A stretch of DNA of 64,000 nucleotides from a virus. The notes beneath the pieces are model-generated. The model did not search any database. It was not told the DNA's origin and saw only the letters and a list, made by a program, of their open reading frames with translations. Position 1 is the stretch's first letter. Every line of letters starts with the position of its first letter. The DNA is taken from positions 62,001-126,000 of IMG/VR virus record IMGVR_UViG_3300009285_003054; one strand, given 5' to 3'. Shown piece after piece: positions 7,891 through 17,878 of this stretch. The position numbers and the translations under genes were made by a program.

Positions 7891-9135
7891 TCACAATAGA
7901 CCCAAGGAGTTCAAGAATTGGATCATCGTGGTGGAGGATTGTGATGACACTTTGAATACGGTGTTGTACAGGTGCCTCGCTCGTGTTGGTCGCGTGGCAA
8001 CTACCCCTACTGGGCGGATGTGCCGTAAGAAGTCAGTCTTCACCGCAGTCAACTGATCCCGGAGTTCTGCCCGGTACCTCTCCAGCATAGACTCAATCCC
8101 GCCCGTCTGGTCTTGGTCCAACACTGTCTGCTGCCCGGAGAAGTTGAATGCTAGATCAACCGCGAGTCCTAGCTGCCCGCAATATACCCAGTACGCTGCC
8201 CCCAGGACTACGAATACACCCATTTGTTCGGGGCAGTTGACCACAGACCATGACGTAGTAGGAAAGGTCATATTGACCAGTTGAAGACCACGGAGAATAC
8301 CGGAGAATACATCAGTATCTCGGATAGCCTGTTTAGAGGAAGCACGTTTCTCTAGCTTGTCAACAATGAAACGGACATCCGGGACAAAGTTCAACGCTGA
8401 TCGGCTAAGTACCTTGATGAACTGGTAGACTAGATCTCCGGGTTCACTGGCGGATTCCTGAATTGTCCAGAATACTTGCCAATCACCTTCGGTGAGATTG
8501 ACCGTGGTGAACCCGGTGACTTTGCTATAGGGAATGTCGAGGTAGTAGATGTAGACACCATCCCCTGCCTGAGATTGCTTGATGTCGTAAGGTCCCGACC
8601 CCCCCCTGACCGTAGGCATGAGATAAGTGTCTTCTGCCGTCCCCAGAGGGATCTCTACCTCTACGTTGTAGAGTTCTACCAAGGATCGATACATGATACG
8701 CACACCCTTTCCCGAGATTACCACATAGTAGCGTTCGGAATTGGTGGCTTTCACTACAGTCGGGTCGTGGACAGAAAACGTAGTCCTATAGACCTCGTGT
8801 CTGCCAGCAGCAGTGAGTATCTCCGCAGCAAACTGCCAAAACTCCCCAATACCAGTTAAGTCAGCGTCAATGGGTGTGGAAAATCGATAGACCCAGTATC
8901 CGGGGTTTTGACTGCTTTGCACCGCGGGAGGTGTGGCAGTTAGGTAGACTTCTCCGTCAGGATCATAAATTTGAATTCTGGGATAAATCGCAGAGTTCCC
9001 GGGAATGACTGGGACCAACCGAGCGTCATCCTGCCAGAAGCCAAATTCAAAGGCTTTCTCTACCCCTCGATACGCTACTTCCTGCGCATGGGATACATTG
9101 GTTTCTGTGCGGGGTTGGCTGGTGTTATTGGGCAT
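7891..9135 (-). CDS. Probable baseplate or tail structural protein, 414 aa
   Basis: An AAGG site lies 9 bases before ATG 9135. The 414-residue protein is beta-rich in its first about 250 residues, with Ig-like stretches (IQIYDPDGEVYLTATPPAV) separated by Gly/Pro turns. It then becomes helical, with a Gly/Ala/Tyr-rich hydrophobic segment near 310-330 and a charged helix near 360-390. There is no catalytic motif. It follows the 345-residue gene with a 6-base gap. The composition fits a baseplate or tail-associated structural protein, but no family is recognised. Confidence 0.55.
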   Translation of the reverse strand: MPNNTSQPRTETNVSHAQEVAYRGVEKAFEFGFWQDDARLVPVIPGNSAIYPRIQIYDPDGEVYLTATPPAVQSSQNPGYWVYRFSTPIDADLTGIGEFWQFAAEILTAAGRHEVYRTTFSVHDPTVVKATNSERYYVVISGKGVRIMYRSLVELYNVEVEIPLGTAEDTYLMPTVRGGSGPYDIKQSQAGDGVYIYYLDIPYSKVTGFTTVNLTEGDWQVFWTIQESASEPGDLVYQFIKVLSRSALNFVPDVRFIVDKLEKRASSKQAIRDTDVFSGILRGLQLVNMTFPTTSWSVVNCPEQMGVFVVLGAAYWVYCGQLGLAVDLAFNFSGQQTVLDQDQTGGIESMLERYRAELRDQLTAVKTDFLRHIRPVGVVATRPTRARHLYNTVFKVSSQSSTTMIQFLNSLGLL

Positions 9136-9141
9136 AAGGAA

Positions 9142-10179
9142 TTACCTTCGGCTTCGGGTGTTGACTCTTTTGGTAGGAAAGTACTTTCGGACAAACTTCA
9201 TGGTTTCTGGGCTGATCTCGATAGTAACCTCCTGATCATTCGGTGGGTGGAGGATCACCCCCGCATTGTGTAAGCTTGCCCGGAGTTGATCCCATATTCG
9301 ATAGTCTTCAGTGTTCTTGTCTTGACTGGATAGTAGTGGTATATCCCCAAACCCACTGTCATTTCCGCAGCCCCACACCAATAGGTCCCCGGCCATACCG
9401 CGCCGCGCATGGAACCGTACACTATACATCTTTTTCTTTGTCTTGTCGGTGCTGGTCTCTGGTACTGACATTGCAGGTAGCGACTGTAGGAACTGTATAA
9501 CCTCGGGCGGTACAGTTGTCCACACCAATGGCTGTTCTTCATTGGGTATATTTGTGTTGTATGGGAAGTATCGTGACCACTCTCGCGTGATGTCTTGTGG
9601 CCTTACCAATCGATAATTGGTGTCAGACAGGAGTTTCCAACTAATCTCGGATGCTGACTCGACAGCGTGATATTGATACTCAACGGTGGTGGGCTGTATC
9701 ATTGATCTATATACGTTACGAATAAGTTGTGTCGGCACTGCAACTGTTCCGCTGTGATAAGTCACACCATTGAATACCTTCTCACTAAGAGTAGCCGCCT
9801 GTACTAGGCCCATAAACTCCGGGATAACCATGTATCTGGGAATGATTAGCTTTCGGTGATTTGACCCTTTGTGGCGTTCGATTACAATCAGCGTATCTGG
9901 CCCTAGTGACACCCATACACGACTGTTGAATGCTTTTGGTAGTAGGTTGTCAGGATTGACTGGGTTTAGTTGCAACGGCGGCGGTTCAACTGGATGAAAT
10001 TGACCGTCCAGCCGATCTGGATACTGCATACCCAACTCGTTACATAATGCACGCAGTACTGCCCGGACGCGACAAATAAGAGGTGCTACGTCCATTGTAG
10101 TACTCGATACACAAAGTACCCCAGACTGCATCTGATCGAGTAATACCTGAAGCTGGGTTTTAGCTGTGTCTCTAGACAT
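9142..10179 (-). CDS. Hypothetical protein, 345 aa
   Basis: The ATG at 10179 overlaps the TAA of the giant helicase gene (TAATG), so translation is coupled. The 345-residue product has an N-terminal helical part, a Pro-rich stretch near 65-80 and a basic C-terminal tail ending NTRSRR. No motif or family is recognised. Coupling to the SNF2 helicase could mean a shared role, but adjacency is the only evidence. Confidence 0.5.
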   Translation of the reverse strand: MSRDTAKTQLQVLLDQMQSGVLCVSSTTMDVAPLICRVRAVLRALCNELGMQYPDRLDGQFHPVEPPPLQLNPVNPDNLLPKAFNSRVWVSLGPDTLIVIERHKGSNHRKLIIPRYMVIPEFMGLVQAATLSEKVFNGVTYHSGTVAVPTQLIRNVYRSMIQPTTVEYQYHAVESASEISWKLLSDTNYRLVRPQDITREWSRYFPYNTNIPNEEQPLVWTTVPPEVIQFLQSLPAMSVPETSTDKTKKKMYSVRFHARRGMAGDLLVWGCGNDSGFGDIPLLSSQDKNTEDYRIWDQLRASLHNAGVILHPPNDQEVTIEISPETMKFVRKYFPTKRVNTRSRR

Positions 10180-13100
10180 TATGCTACCTCATCTGCATCC
10201 AACGAGTTGTAAATCTCTCGAAGCTTATCTATCACATTAGCAAGGGGGTCTTCCGGATTAGTTACTTTTGGGAGCGGTGGTAGTTTTGGACCTTTTTTTC
10301 CAGAAGTTGCTACCGGTTCCACAGGTGGTGGGGTTGTTTCTGGTTGTTTAATTACCCCCTTTGCGCCCCTCGCGTTTGCTAAGTACGCATCAACATCGGC
10401 CTTTGGTACACCCCGTTCACCCAACTGCCACATTATCCCCGAGATGGCACTTACGCTCTCATGAGTTCCCGGTAGAGAGCGTGAGTATATGTCGATTTGT
10501 GTTCGGAGCAAAGCTGCATCCGCCTTGGGCATGTATATTGTTGTAGTGCCAATTTGAACTTTCTCGGTTTCTGGCTTACTATCAGGCTTTTCACTTGGTA
10601 TCGGTTTGTCGATGCCTCTCACTGGCGCTGCCGAAGGAGTTGGGTGGGTAACCGGAGTTTTCTGTGGGCGCATTTTGAGACTCAAGTCAAAAGCGGGAAC
10701 AAGTGAGAACGCTGTATCCAGCTCAGTTTTGAACTCGTCCCAATTCTGGACCTGATACCCACCGTCAGCCAACCTCTTGATAATCTTGCTAGCAGCATCC
10801 CGGTTCAAGCACTGCGCCCAGTAGGCCGAGTGCTGGACTTTGAATCTCGCACTTGGGCAAGCTTGGAGTACAGCATTGGATTCCATTTTCCTAATGGCTG
10901 CATATGTGTCCGAACCAATCTGGAGAACGTGGAGGATAGGCTTGACTTTCCCTGAACGTTTCTTGAGAATCCTCATCTCCCCTAATTGTTCTCTGGCCCG
11001 GGTAGCGTGAGATTTGAGTTTCATGTCTTTAAGGACACGCCGAATCTCACCATCCCAGGAATCGGGATTCTTGGGGACAATCCCGTGTGTCCCCAAGTCT
11101 TTGAGGATGCGCTTTGCGTCGGTGATGTTCGCGAGTTTGCGCATCACTAATGCGTTGAAGAAACGGAATCCAAACCGGCGGAGTTTGACTCGGTCATCTT
11201 CATCACTTCCAACAGCTAGATAAGTGATTCCGTTGAACGTAACCACATGCAAGTTCTCTATCACTGTATCTGGATAGGAAGTTTCATCTTCGGGGGAGGG
11301 GGTAGTTGGAGATTCCTCTGGACTTGGCTCCGGTGGCACAGCGTCTACTGGGGTACTTGCAGAGTCCATCATCAATTCCGACTGATGGGCTTGCTTCCAG
11401 TTCCAAGAGTAGTCATCGGGCATTTCCTCATCAAAGGAATGAGATATCTCCTGGAATCTCGTTAAGACACTCTCGGGAATAGCCAATTCAGGAAGGATGT
11501 CCTTGTTACTCCGGATGGTCTTGATCTCAAGCCCCTCGTCATCCACATTCCTAATATCCCCAAGCAGTGTTTCCTTTGAGTCCTGATCGAAATGGTATCG
11601 CAGCGTATACTCAAACTTAGGTCGTCCCTTAGCATCACCCAAGTTTCGCCGATATATAACATATGCCTCGTGGCGCCCACCGTCGTATTCGGAGTTGTAT
11701 CCACAATCATGCACTGCCACTAGCTCCCATGGCTCTTTGACTTTCTCAGTCCGTGGTGGATCAGTCGGCGTTTCTTGCTGTGGTGTAGGTTCTGGCTTTT
11801 GCTCTGGGGTAACCGGAGCAGACTTGGGTATCGGAGGTGCAGTTGTCACTGGCTTTGTGGCTTCTGGAGTAGTAGGTACGTTAGGAGTTCCCGCTGGAAC
11901 CAAAAAATTTGGATCTGAACCAGTAGGGATAGCCTGTTCCAACTCGCCATCCTTTCCATATACTCCTGAATGGTACGCCTTTCCGTCTTTGAACTTGGTC
12001 ATTTCAAAGTGTGAGTACCCGGTTTCGTGAACCAAGGCAATCCATTCCGCCAGTCGGCTTGGGGCTTTACGAGTGAAGTATGTGTCACCATCTGAATCCA
12101 CATACTTGAGACCCAATGACCTAGCGTCACCATCATTTTGGATGACCTCCATGAGCCAGTCGTCATCAACCACAATGTACGGTGGCGGACCATTCCTCTT
12201 GGCACTCTCATAGAACTTGCATCGGAATGGTGCCGTAATATCCTCTTGTGCGTACTCGGGGAGGTACCCCAAGATCTTCCGAGACCCGGGCACTGGGCTT
12301 CCAGCACGTTGTAGCATCTCGTGACCCAGTTCGACCGACAAGCGTTTACTGTCTTCCATGTCGTAATCATATTGAGCGTCATATCTCTCAATGTACGACC
12401 CGATCTGATTCAACTCAAGGATAGCTGCGGGGTTGACTTCTGGATGCCCCAGATCATTGATCGAAGCAGGGGAGAGTACTTCAGGGGTCATGATAATAGG
12501 ATCCAGCTCCACATCATCACTGAAATCCGAGTTGACCTTCCGCATATAGTGGTACTTGCACAATAATCTGCCATATTTGGCCACCTCGCCTGTACCCTCT
12601 GTTACGATTGCGTGAATGAATACCTTGGTTGCTTTGGAACCTGGGCGAAAAACCCGCCCGTACACCTGCTCTGTTGGCCCCGGGGACCAAAGAATGTCAG
12701 CCCTAATAACGCAATTAGCAAACTGTAGATTGTGCCCCTCTCGCAAGGACTTGTCCACAGCGCACAGCACCTTGACGCTAGGATCATGTCGGAATGCATC
12801 CAGGGATGCCTGCATCCCTGCCTCGTAGTACACGAGATTCGTGGCGCCAATGGTGGTACTGAACTTGGGAAGCCACTGTTTGAAGTGTTCAGCGCTCTCG
12901 CGGTGCTGAACAAAGAGGATGACCTTCCCGATACTTCCGTCGGACATCTTACTGTCTTCGGAACTGAAATGCTCATCGATTATCTCGGCAGCTTTCCTAA
13001 CCTTGGGACTTACGGCATCCTCTGGTTTCATCTTGGAAATGATTTTCCTGATTCTCAGAAACTCTGTGGGTATTTTACTCAATCTCGATACGGACTCCAT

Positions 13101-15677
13101 TTCTCCGGTTGTCTTGTTCCTTTCCCGTCCTTCCAACTGCCCACCAATGGTGGCAGTAGGACATGTAAGGTACTGATCGAGGACCAAGATCTTCAACAGC
13201 AACGCTGCTTCCCCTGACCCCTCTTCTGCTTCGTCCAGCTCGTCGGTAGCCCCCTGTGAGCTGTTCCATACGGCAGCTATCTTAGCGTCATAGAACGGAT
13301 TATCTGGGTTCTGTAGCTGGTCCAGGATCTCCTTCCAGATCGCGTTGTAGAACTTTTGGAGAGTGGGGGAGAGTCGAACAGCATGTCTACGTTCAATCCG
13401 CTCAGGCAGCATGTACATCCAGTACTGGCGTCGCATGGAGATCATGCCCAAATCACGGATAAGATCTCCTCGGATGTTTTTCAACGATTCAGTGGAATAG
13501 GCTATTACACTACCACCTTCAGTTTCGAGATCATATCGAGAGCAGAAGTCTTCCCATGTCCCGAAGAATGTGGGATCCAGAAATTTCAGTTGCCCAAAAA
13601 TATCCCCGGGAGTATTCGGGAACACTGTCCCTGAGCCAATACGCCGCACGGCAGCGCTGGACATTGCGCAACATGCGGAGTTGACATCACTGTCGGGATT
13701 CTTTATCCGATGGCTCTCGTCCAGAGTCACCATGTCTACTCCGCACTCTTCTACCAACCAGGTCCCCTTCCAAAACACTTTTTCAAACTTTGGTTGACCC
13801 GCTTTTTTTCCCCGAGTATAGACCTTTCCTGTGTCGATCAATATGGGTTTGTACGCCAACCATGAGTATGAAATCAAGATGATCGTATTTGGTGGGGCTG
13901 CGGTAATGATATCACGAACGGTATCTTTGACATCATCTTCCCCGTTGTCCCATGCTTTCCATGACTGCGAGGTAATTGCAATCACGTTGATGTCGCTGCC
14001 GAACTTATGGAGGATCTCATCCACTTGCTGAGCAATGGTGTTCCCGGGCATAATCACAGCGGGGCGTTTAGCTCCCCCAGCTTGCACCATCAACATGGCG
14101 TCTATGATACAGTTCAGCACCGTCTTCCCACCGCCCATATCCATATCAATAATGGCAACATCGGGGGAATTTGCAAGATGTGCAGCCGCAAGGGCTTGGT
14201 GCGGGAACAATTCGACGCCTTTCCCCAAATGAGGGATAGGTGGGCAATCTTCTGGTTTTAGACCAGAATGTTTTCTGATAAGATCATCCCGCTCATATTT
14301 GAACTGCTCGTACTTATGTCCCTCTGATACCGCTAGCCGAGCGGCTACGTAGAAGTCATCTGACCAGAAAGCGGAAGCAATGAATGCGTCCCCTCGATTC
14401 TCACGATGCGAGTCTCCACCCGAGAAGTGGTCATCTTGAGTTTCGGTGGCCACCTGAAGGCCATCTTTGAAATGGGGGATGCTCGCAGCTTCTCTAGCAG
14501 GGAGCCACGGTGGGATCTTCTTTGTTATATGGGTCTTTGCGTCAAATTCCTGTGTGAGTTGGGTAGGAAGAGTTCTCCCTGCCAATATATTGTCGCCGTT
14601 CTCTACACCATCTCCAGCATAATACCCATGATCAGCACAGTACTTAACTCGAGCACGATATTGATCGGCTATGCGCAGTAACTCTTGTCTCTCCACTACC
14701 CTGTTTTCCACCCATTTCTGAGCCTCTGGGCTTAACGGTTGTGTTCCAGTCATTTCTCCTTCAATTTGATTCAATTCCCGTACTCTATCAGTATCCCCGC
14801 TGTTCTGAGCATTACTTTTCATTGCCCAGACATCCCCTTCCCCGGGGATGCCGTAGACATCTTGAAGGAAGATGTCTCGATCAATGATGGGGATTTCTGG
14901 CTTTCTACGAAATCCCCACTTATCGGAAGTAGATACCTGAGTTTGGAAGCTCTGGTACACTTGGGTGGTATAGTCTGGATAGCCCACACCATTTCCGCCA
15001 GCTACTAGATCTGCAACGTCGTCGGGGATAGTGCATGCACGATCGAGCAGCTTGATCTTGTCTATCGTGCGTATTGGTTGGATTGATTCAAGAATTAGTT
15101 TACTACGCTTTCCATCGGTGTTGTAGTATTCAATCAACCGATCGGCAAGGCTGATCCGGAAGATTCGATTGGCAAATGTGTGAATTGGGTTCTTTGGTGG
15201 TTCATACCTCTGCTCCGTAGGTTTCCCCATCTTCTCGAAAAGCTTCTGTCTTTCCGCATCAATGATCTTTCTCCACTTCGATTTAACCGCATCTCTCTCA
15301 GCCCAGCCCAAATTACCTTGTTGTATTTCTCTTTCCTGGTCCTTCCGTCTGTCGCGCTCGAGTGTAGACAATGCTTCGTTATAATCCTGCCACAACCTCA
15401 ACTTGGTCAAATAATCCGGTGTATTGTACGCACCTGGATATGTGTAATCTCCTCGATCACGCATAGCAATCCATTTTTCGTACTGATGATCAGCCTCGTC
15501 AGCTTCATGGGTTATGTCGAATTCTCGTTCGATATAGATGTATCGTGGATTCTTCCCGTGTGCAAACTTGAAGTACCCAGGTAGGCTACGGGCCAGCACA
15601 CTGGCTAGGAGTACGCTCACAGAAGGATTGCGCAGTTCTATTGTCGGGTAAGTGTTCTTCAATACCGATGAAGCCAT
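10179..15677 (-). CDS. Giant SNF2-family (SF2) helicase/ATPase, 1832 aa
   Basis: A GGAG site six bases upstream supports ATG 15677 (MASSVLKNT). The longer frame with a TTG start has no such site. The ATPase core starts near residue 490. Walker A is DMGGGKT (about 513-519), the DESH box of motif II lies near 660, and GSGTVFPNTPGD corresponds to motif III. The C-terminal RecA lobe carries VILFVQHRESAEHF and EQVYGRVFRPGS (motif VI with Arg finger). About 490 N-terminal and 800 C-terminal residues flank this core. The tail has two Pro/Thr-rich linkers and two similar about 65-residue modules (GITYLAVG... and DTYAAIR..., each ending in a Trp-containing segment). Large SNF2 proteins in phages can be virion-packaged antirestriction or DNA-remodelling factors, e.g. 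DarB of P1. No methyltransferase domain is seen here. Function is inferred. Confidence 0.8.
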   Translation of the reverse strand: MASSVLKNTYPTIELRNPSVSVLLASVLARSLPGYFKFAHGKNPRYIYIEREFDITHEADEADHQYEKWIAMRDRGDYTYPGAYNTPDYLTKLRLWQDYNEALSTLERDRRKDQEREIQQGNLGWAERDAVKSKWRKIIDAERQKLFEKMGKPTEQRYEPPKNPIHTFANRIFRISLADRLIEYYNTDGKRSKLILESIQPIRTIDKIKLLDRACTIPDDVADLVAGGNGVGYPDYTTQVYQSFQTQVSTSDKWGFRRKPEIPIIDRDIFLQDVYGIPGEGDVWAMKSNAQNSGDTDRVRELNQIEGEMTGTQPLSPEAQKWVENRVVERQELLRIADQYRARVKYCADHGYYAGDGVENGDNILAGRTLPTQLTQEFDAKTHITKKIPPWLPAREAASIPHFKDGLQVATETQDDHFSGGDSHRENRGDAFIASAFWSDDFYVAARLAVSEGHKYEQFKYERDDLIRKHSGLKPEDCPPIPHLGKGVELFPHQALAAAHLANSPDVAIIDMDMGGGKTVLNCIIDAMLMVQAGGAKRPAVIMPGNTIAQQVDEILHKFGSDINVIAITSQSWKAWDNGEDDVKDTVRDIITAAPPNTIILISYSWLAYKPILIDTGKVYTRGKKAGQPKFEKVFWKGTWLVEECGVDMVTLDESHRIKNPDSDVNSACCAMSSAAVRRIGSGTVFPNTPGDIFGQLKFLDPTFFGTWEDFCSRYDLETEGGSVIAYSTESLKNIRGDLIRDLGMISMRRQYWMYMLPERIERRHAVRLSPTLQKFYNAIWKEILDQLQNPDNPFYDAKIAAVWNSSQGATDELDEAEEGSGEAALLLKILVLDQYLTCPTATIGGQLEGRERNKTTGEMESVSRLSKIPTEFLRIRKIISKMKPEDAVSPKVRKAAEIIDEHFSSEDSKMSDGSIGKVILFVQHRESAEHFKQWLPKFSTTIGATNLVYYEAGMQASLDAFRHDPSVKVLCAVDKSLREGHNLQFANCVIRADILWSPGPTEQVYGRVFRPGSKATKVFIHAIVTEGTGEVAKYGRLLCKYHYMRKVNSDFSDDVELDPIIMTPEVLSPASINDLGHPEVNPAAILELNQIGSYIERYDAQYDYDMEDSKRLSVELGHEMLQRAGSPVPGSRKILGYLPEYAQEDITAPFRCKFYESAKRNGPPPYIVVDDDWLMEVIQNDGDARSLGLKYVDSDGDTYFTRKAPSRLAEWIALVHETGYSHFEMTKFKDGKAYHSGVYGKDGELEQAIPTGSDPNFLVPAGTPNVPTTPEATKPVTTAPPIPKSAPVTPEQKPEPTPQQETPTDPPRTEKVKEPWELVAVHDCGYNSEYDGGRHEAYVIYRRNLGDAKGRPKFEYTLRYHFDQDSKETLLGDIRNVDDEGLEIKTIRSNKDILPELAIPESVLTRFQEISHSFDEEMPDDYSWNWKQAHQSELMMDSASTPVDAVPPEPSPEESPTTPSPEDETSYPDTVIENLHVVTFNGITYLAVGSDEDDRVKLRRFGFRFFNALVMRKLANITDAKRILKDLGTHGIVPKNPDSWDGEIRRVLKDMKLKSHATRAREQLGEMRILKKRSGKVKPILHVLQIGSDTYAAIRKMESNAVLQACPSARFKVQHSAYWAQCLNRDAASKIIKRLADGGYQVQNWDEFKTELDTAFSLVPAFDLSLKMRPQKTPVTHPTPSAAPVRGIDKPIPSEKPDSKPETEKVQIGTTTIYMPKADAALLRTQIDIYSRSLPGTHESVSAISGIMWQLGERGVPKADVDAYLANARGAKGVIKQPETTPPPVEPVATSGKKGPKLPPLPKVTNPEDPLANVIDKLREIYNSLDADEVA

Positions 15678-15712
15678 GATTTGCTCCGAGTTGAAATTAG
15701 CTGAGTCAGCTA

Positions 15713-15720
15713 CTTTAGAG
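15713..15720 (-). promoter_or_regulatory. CTCTAAAG motif upstream of SNF2 gene
   Basis: The octamer CTCTAAAG lies 36 bases before the preferred start of the SNF2 gene, with TAATTT 13 bases downstream of it. It is one of five exact copies found next to gene starts in this window. A promoter role is inferred. Confidence 0.35.
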
Positions 15721-16050
15721 GTTTCCTTTGTCGGGTTCAATAGCGCATGTGGGGTGTGTGTCTACGGTATCCTCATCTCCTCCCAGGATATCATCCCCCA
15801 TTCCGAATGCATCTTTCGCACGTTCGGAATAGTATTCAGGACGAGATACTATATCATTCCAGAAAGGTGGCATAGTTAGATTGAATTCGCTACCTTTCTG
15901 GATCAATAGTGTAACTACAGTTTGTCTGTCAGTTTCACTCAAGCGGAGCAATTCTGGTAGGGTCCAACGAACCATCTCAGAAATGACATGGTTTCGATCA
16001 GTAAGAATCAGTGCGGACGAGATGTCTTTTATATGTGACTTGGGTTTCAT
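15715..16050 (-). CDS. Small hypothetical protein, 111 aa
   Basis: An AGGAG site six bases ahead of ATG 16050 supports this gene. The 111-residue product is helical in its first two thirds (WTLPELLRLSETDRQTVVTLL) and ends in a very acidic, Gly/Asp-rich tail (MGDDILGGDEDTVD). This is the shape of a small assembly chaperone or clamp, but no family is recognised. It ends 37 bases before the SNF2 start and lies 14 bases after the 254-residue structural gene. Confidence 0.5.
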   Translation of the reverse strand: MKPKSHIKDISSALILTDRNHVISEMVRWTLPELLRLSETDRQTVVTLLIQKGSEFNLTMPPFWNDIVSRPEYYSERAKDAFGMGDDILGGDEDTVDTHPTCAIEPDKGNL

Positions 16051-16064
16051 CTTTTTCTCCTGTG

Positions 16065-16829
16065 CTACACACCACTCCGACCAAAATTGGCACCCAGATG
16101 CACACGGAGAGTATCACCCGCAATGCCTGTTACCACCGGATGAATCCACGCCGAGCTTGGTAACATTTCAATTCTCCTACCCACTACATTGGCTTCGGTT
16201 GAATCGAGGTAAACTGCTGAAGTAATGGGATTGAATGCGTAGAGACTCAACCCAATCACCGATGCACCTACGCTCCTGGATACCTCAATTACCAAGGTAT
16301 TCAACCCCGAGAGACCTCCTTGCTGTGGGATGTAGATGAATCGATCTGAGTCTGCAGCAGGTAATGCTGGGTCGGCAATGATATCCTTGTATAGTATTCG
16401 TGGTTCAATGCAGAACCTTGTGATCTCTGACCCTGTAAGGACAAAACCGTCTGCGTAGCCCCAAGCTGCTGGGTCGTTCGAGGGTATCCCTGCGATTTCG
16501 GAGAGTTCTCTTCCAGCATTCACTACCTTGGCTGTCATTGCTCCGACATTTACATACTCAGAGAGCTCCCTTCGTGTACGCTCCCCTAACAACCAGAGTT
16601 GTTCCAATGGAACCGTGAGACCCCCACGTCCGACCCAGAGAGATTTGGAATCCCGCACGAGCCCCATTCGGCGTTGTGACCTGACTGCACCCTCCACGTA
16701 CACTCCAGCCGCGGTCTCGTCTTTTCCAATACCAAGAGCTAACGACCGTCGGGCTTGTGCGCTTAGTGCCACGAATTGAGCATACGCATAATTTATTTCG
16801 AGTTTGATATACGAGGTTTCCAGTGCCAT
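16065..16829 (-). CDS. Probable virion protein, 254 aa
   Basis: GAGGAGAGATGC precedes ATG 16829. The 254-residue product has a helical N-terminal 60 residues and then beta-rich Gly/Val/Ile segments (SRSVGASVIGLSLYAFNPI), with no Cys in the first half and no catalytic motif. It is 11 bases downstream of the Zn-type 318-residue gene, with which it probably forms a baseplate or connector module. No family is recognised. Confidence 0.5.
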   Translation of the reverse strand: MALETSYIKLEINYAYAQFVALSAQARRSLALGIGKDETAAGVYVEGAVRSQRRMGLVRDSKSLWVGRGGLTVPLEQLWLLGERTRRELSEYVNVGAMTAKVVNAGRELSEIAGIPSNDPAAWGYADGFVLTGSEITRFCIEPRILYKDIIADPALPAADSDRFIYIPQQGGLSGLNTLVIEVSRSVGASVIGLSLYAFNPITSAVYLDSTEANVVGRRIEMLPSSAWIHPVVTGIAGDTLRVHLGANFGRSGV

Positions 16830-16840
16830 GCATCTCTCCT

Positions 16841-17797
16841 CTAGGGGACCTTTGTATATGGTTCATAAGGCTGTACCAGCCGAGAAGTGCCATCATACCC
16901 TACCAGATGGCCCGCTGGTTTGAAAGGCTCTAGCGTGGTAAGTTTCCACCGTGTAGCATCTCGCACACGCACAAAGAAATCTTTGACACCAAGGTCCCGA
17001 AGTTTGGTGCCAAAAACCATCTGCAACGTTTGCCACGAGTCATAAAGGCCCATGTCGCCGAGGGTGATGGATTGACTATCCTTAGGGATGTCAACTGGTA
17101 CAGTGATTTCTGTACGTGTACGATAGCGCACATGAAAGAATGTCACCTTCGGATTCTTTCCCTTAGGGGATCTCCCCATGAGTATCCGAAAAACTAAGGT
17201 GGTTGGGAGACCGGATGAATCAAGTAACCTACTCTCCACTGCGTCTTTTCCCACTACCTCCGTAAAGGTAGACTCGGTGCTCTTCCGAACATAGAGAGTG
17301 ATACGAGTTCCGACGGGTTGGTACGCACCAAGCTTCATCATGTCAATCAGCCCGATATTGGGTTGAATTTGTACCGTCCAGTCTATCCACCCTCGGACGG
17401 CATTGTTGATCAGGGTGAAGCTCTGTGGGCGTGTCTGTGCGTCAAAATCGGGGGCAACGTTCACGGTATTGCATGTGGTGCTGCAGTCTAAGCAATCCCA
17501 AACACACCCGTATTTCTTATACCCAGTAGGGATGCCCACACCATAACATACCGGACAGTCAAAGTCTTGTTCGGACTCTACCTCGGTCCAACATGTGCAC
17601 ACTCGACCGAACTTTATGCGACTAAAGTACAGAAAATCCACTGGATCGGTAGCTACTGAGATTCGGTGGTGTTCTGATACCCGAGGAATGAGATCTTCGC
17701 GAATGTGTGTAGTTACCACGTCTTCCAGGTGGTCAATACGTGTAGAGGTACGTCGCTCAATGCTTATCTCATCACGTCCTCCGAATATGGTAGCCAT
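16841..17797 (-). CDS. Baseplate-like protein with two Cys4 zinc motifs
   Basis: The 318-residue product has eight Cys in two clusters: C67, C69, C81 and C84 (CTCW...CPVC) and C98, C102, C105 and C109. This is consistent with two zinc ribbons in the N-terminal third, joined by a GVGIPTGYKKYG turn. The C-terminal 200 residues are beta-rich. Zn-bearing structural proteins of this kind occur in phage baseplates and tail completion modules, so the role is an inference from composition and place. The ribosome binding site is AAGGCGGAATGGT ahead of ATG 17797. A 12-bp tandem repeat lies in its leader. Confidence 0.55.
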   Translation of the reverse strand: MATIFGGRDEISIERRTSTRIDHLEDVVTTHIREDLIPRVSEHHRISVATDPVDFLYFSRIKFGRVCTCWTEVESEQDFDCPVCYGVGIPTGYKKYGCVWDCLDCSTTCNTVNVAPDFDAQTRPQSFTLINNAVRGWIDWTVQIQPNIGLIDMMKLGAYQPVGTRITLYVRKSTESTFTEVVGKDAVESRLLDSSGLPTTLVFRILMGRSPKGKNPKVTFFHVRYRTRTEITVPVDIPKDSQSITLGDMGLYDSWQTLQMVFGTKLRDLGVKDFFVRVRDATRWKLTTLEPFKPAGHLVGYDGTSRLVQPYEPYTKVP

Positions 17798-17824
17798 ACC
17801 ATTCCGCCTTTTACTGGATGTTCA

Positions 17825-17848
17825 TAGAAAACCTAGTAGAAAACCTAG
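17825..17848. repeat. Perfect 12-bp tandem repeat
   Basis: TAGAAAACCTAG occurs twice head-to-tail in the 81-base gap upstream of the 318-residue gene. It could be a protein-binding site or a slippage product. Nothing else is seen in the gap. Confidence 0.7.
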
Positions 17849-17878
17849 ACTCGGTATGGCAGGAATGTACGGCTAATG

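Noticed and set aside
11695-12030. Gly/Ser/Val-rich plus-strand frame
   Set aside because: It is antisense to the Pro/Thr-rich linker of the SNF2 protein and owes its composition to that linker.
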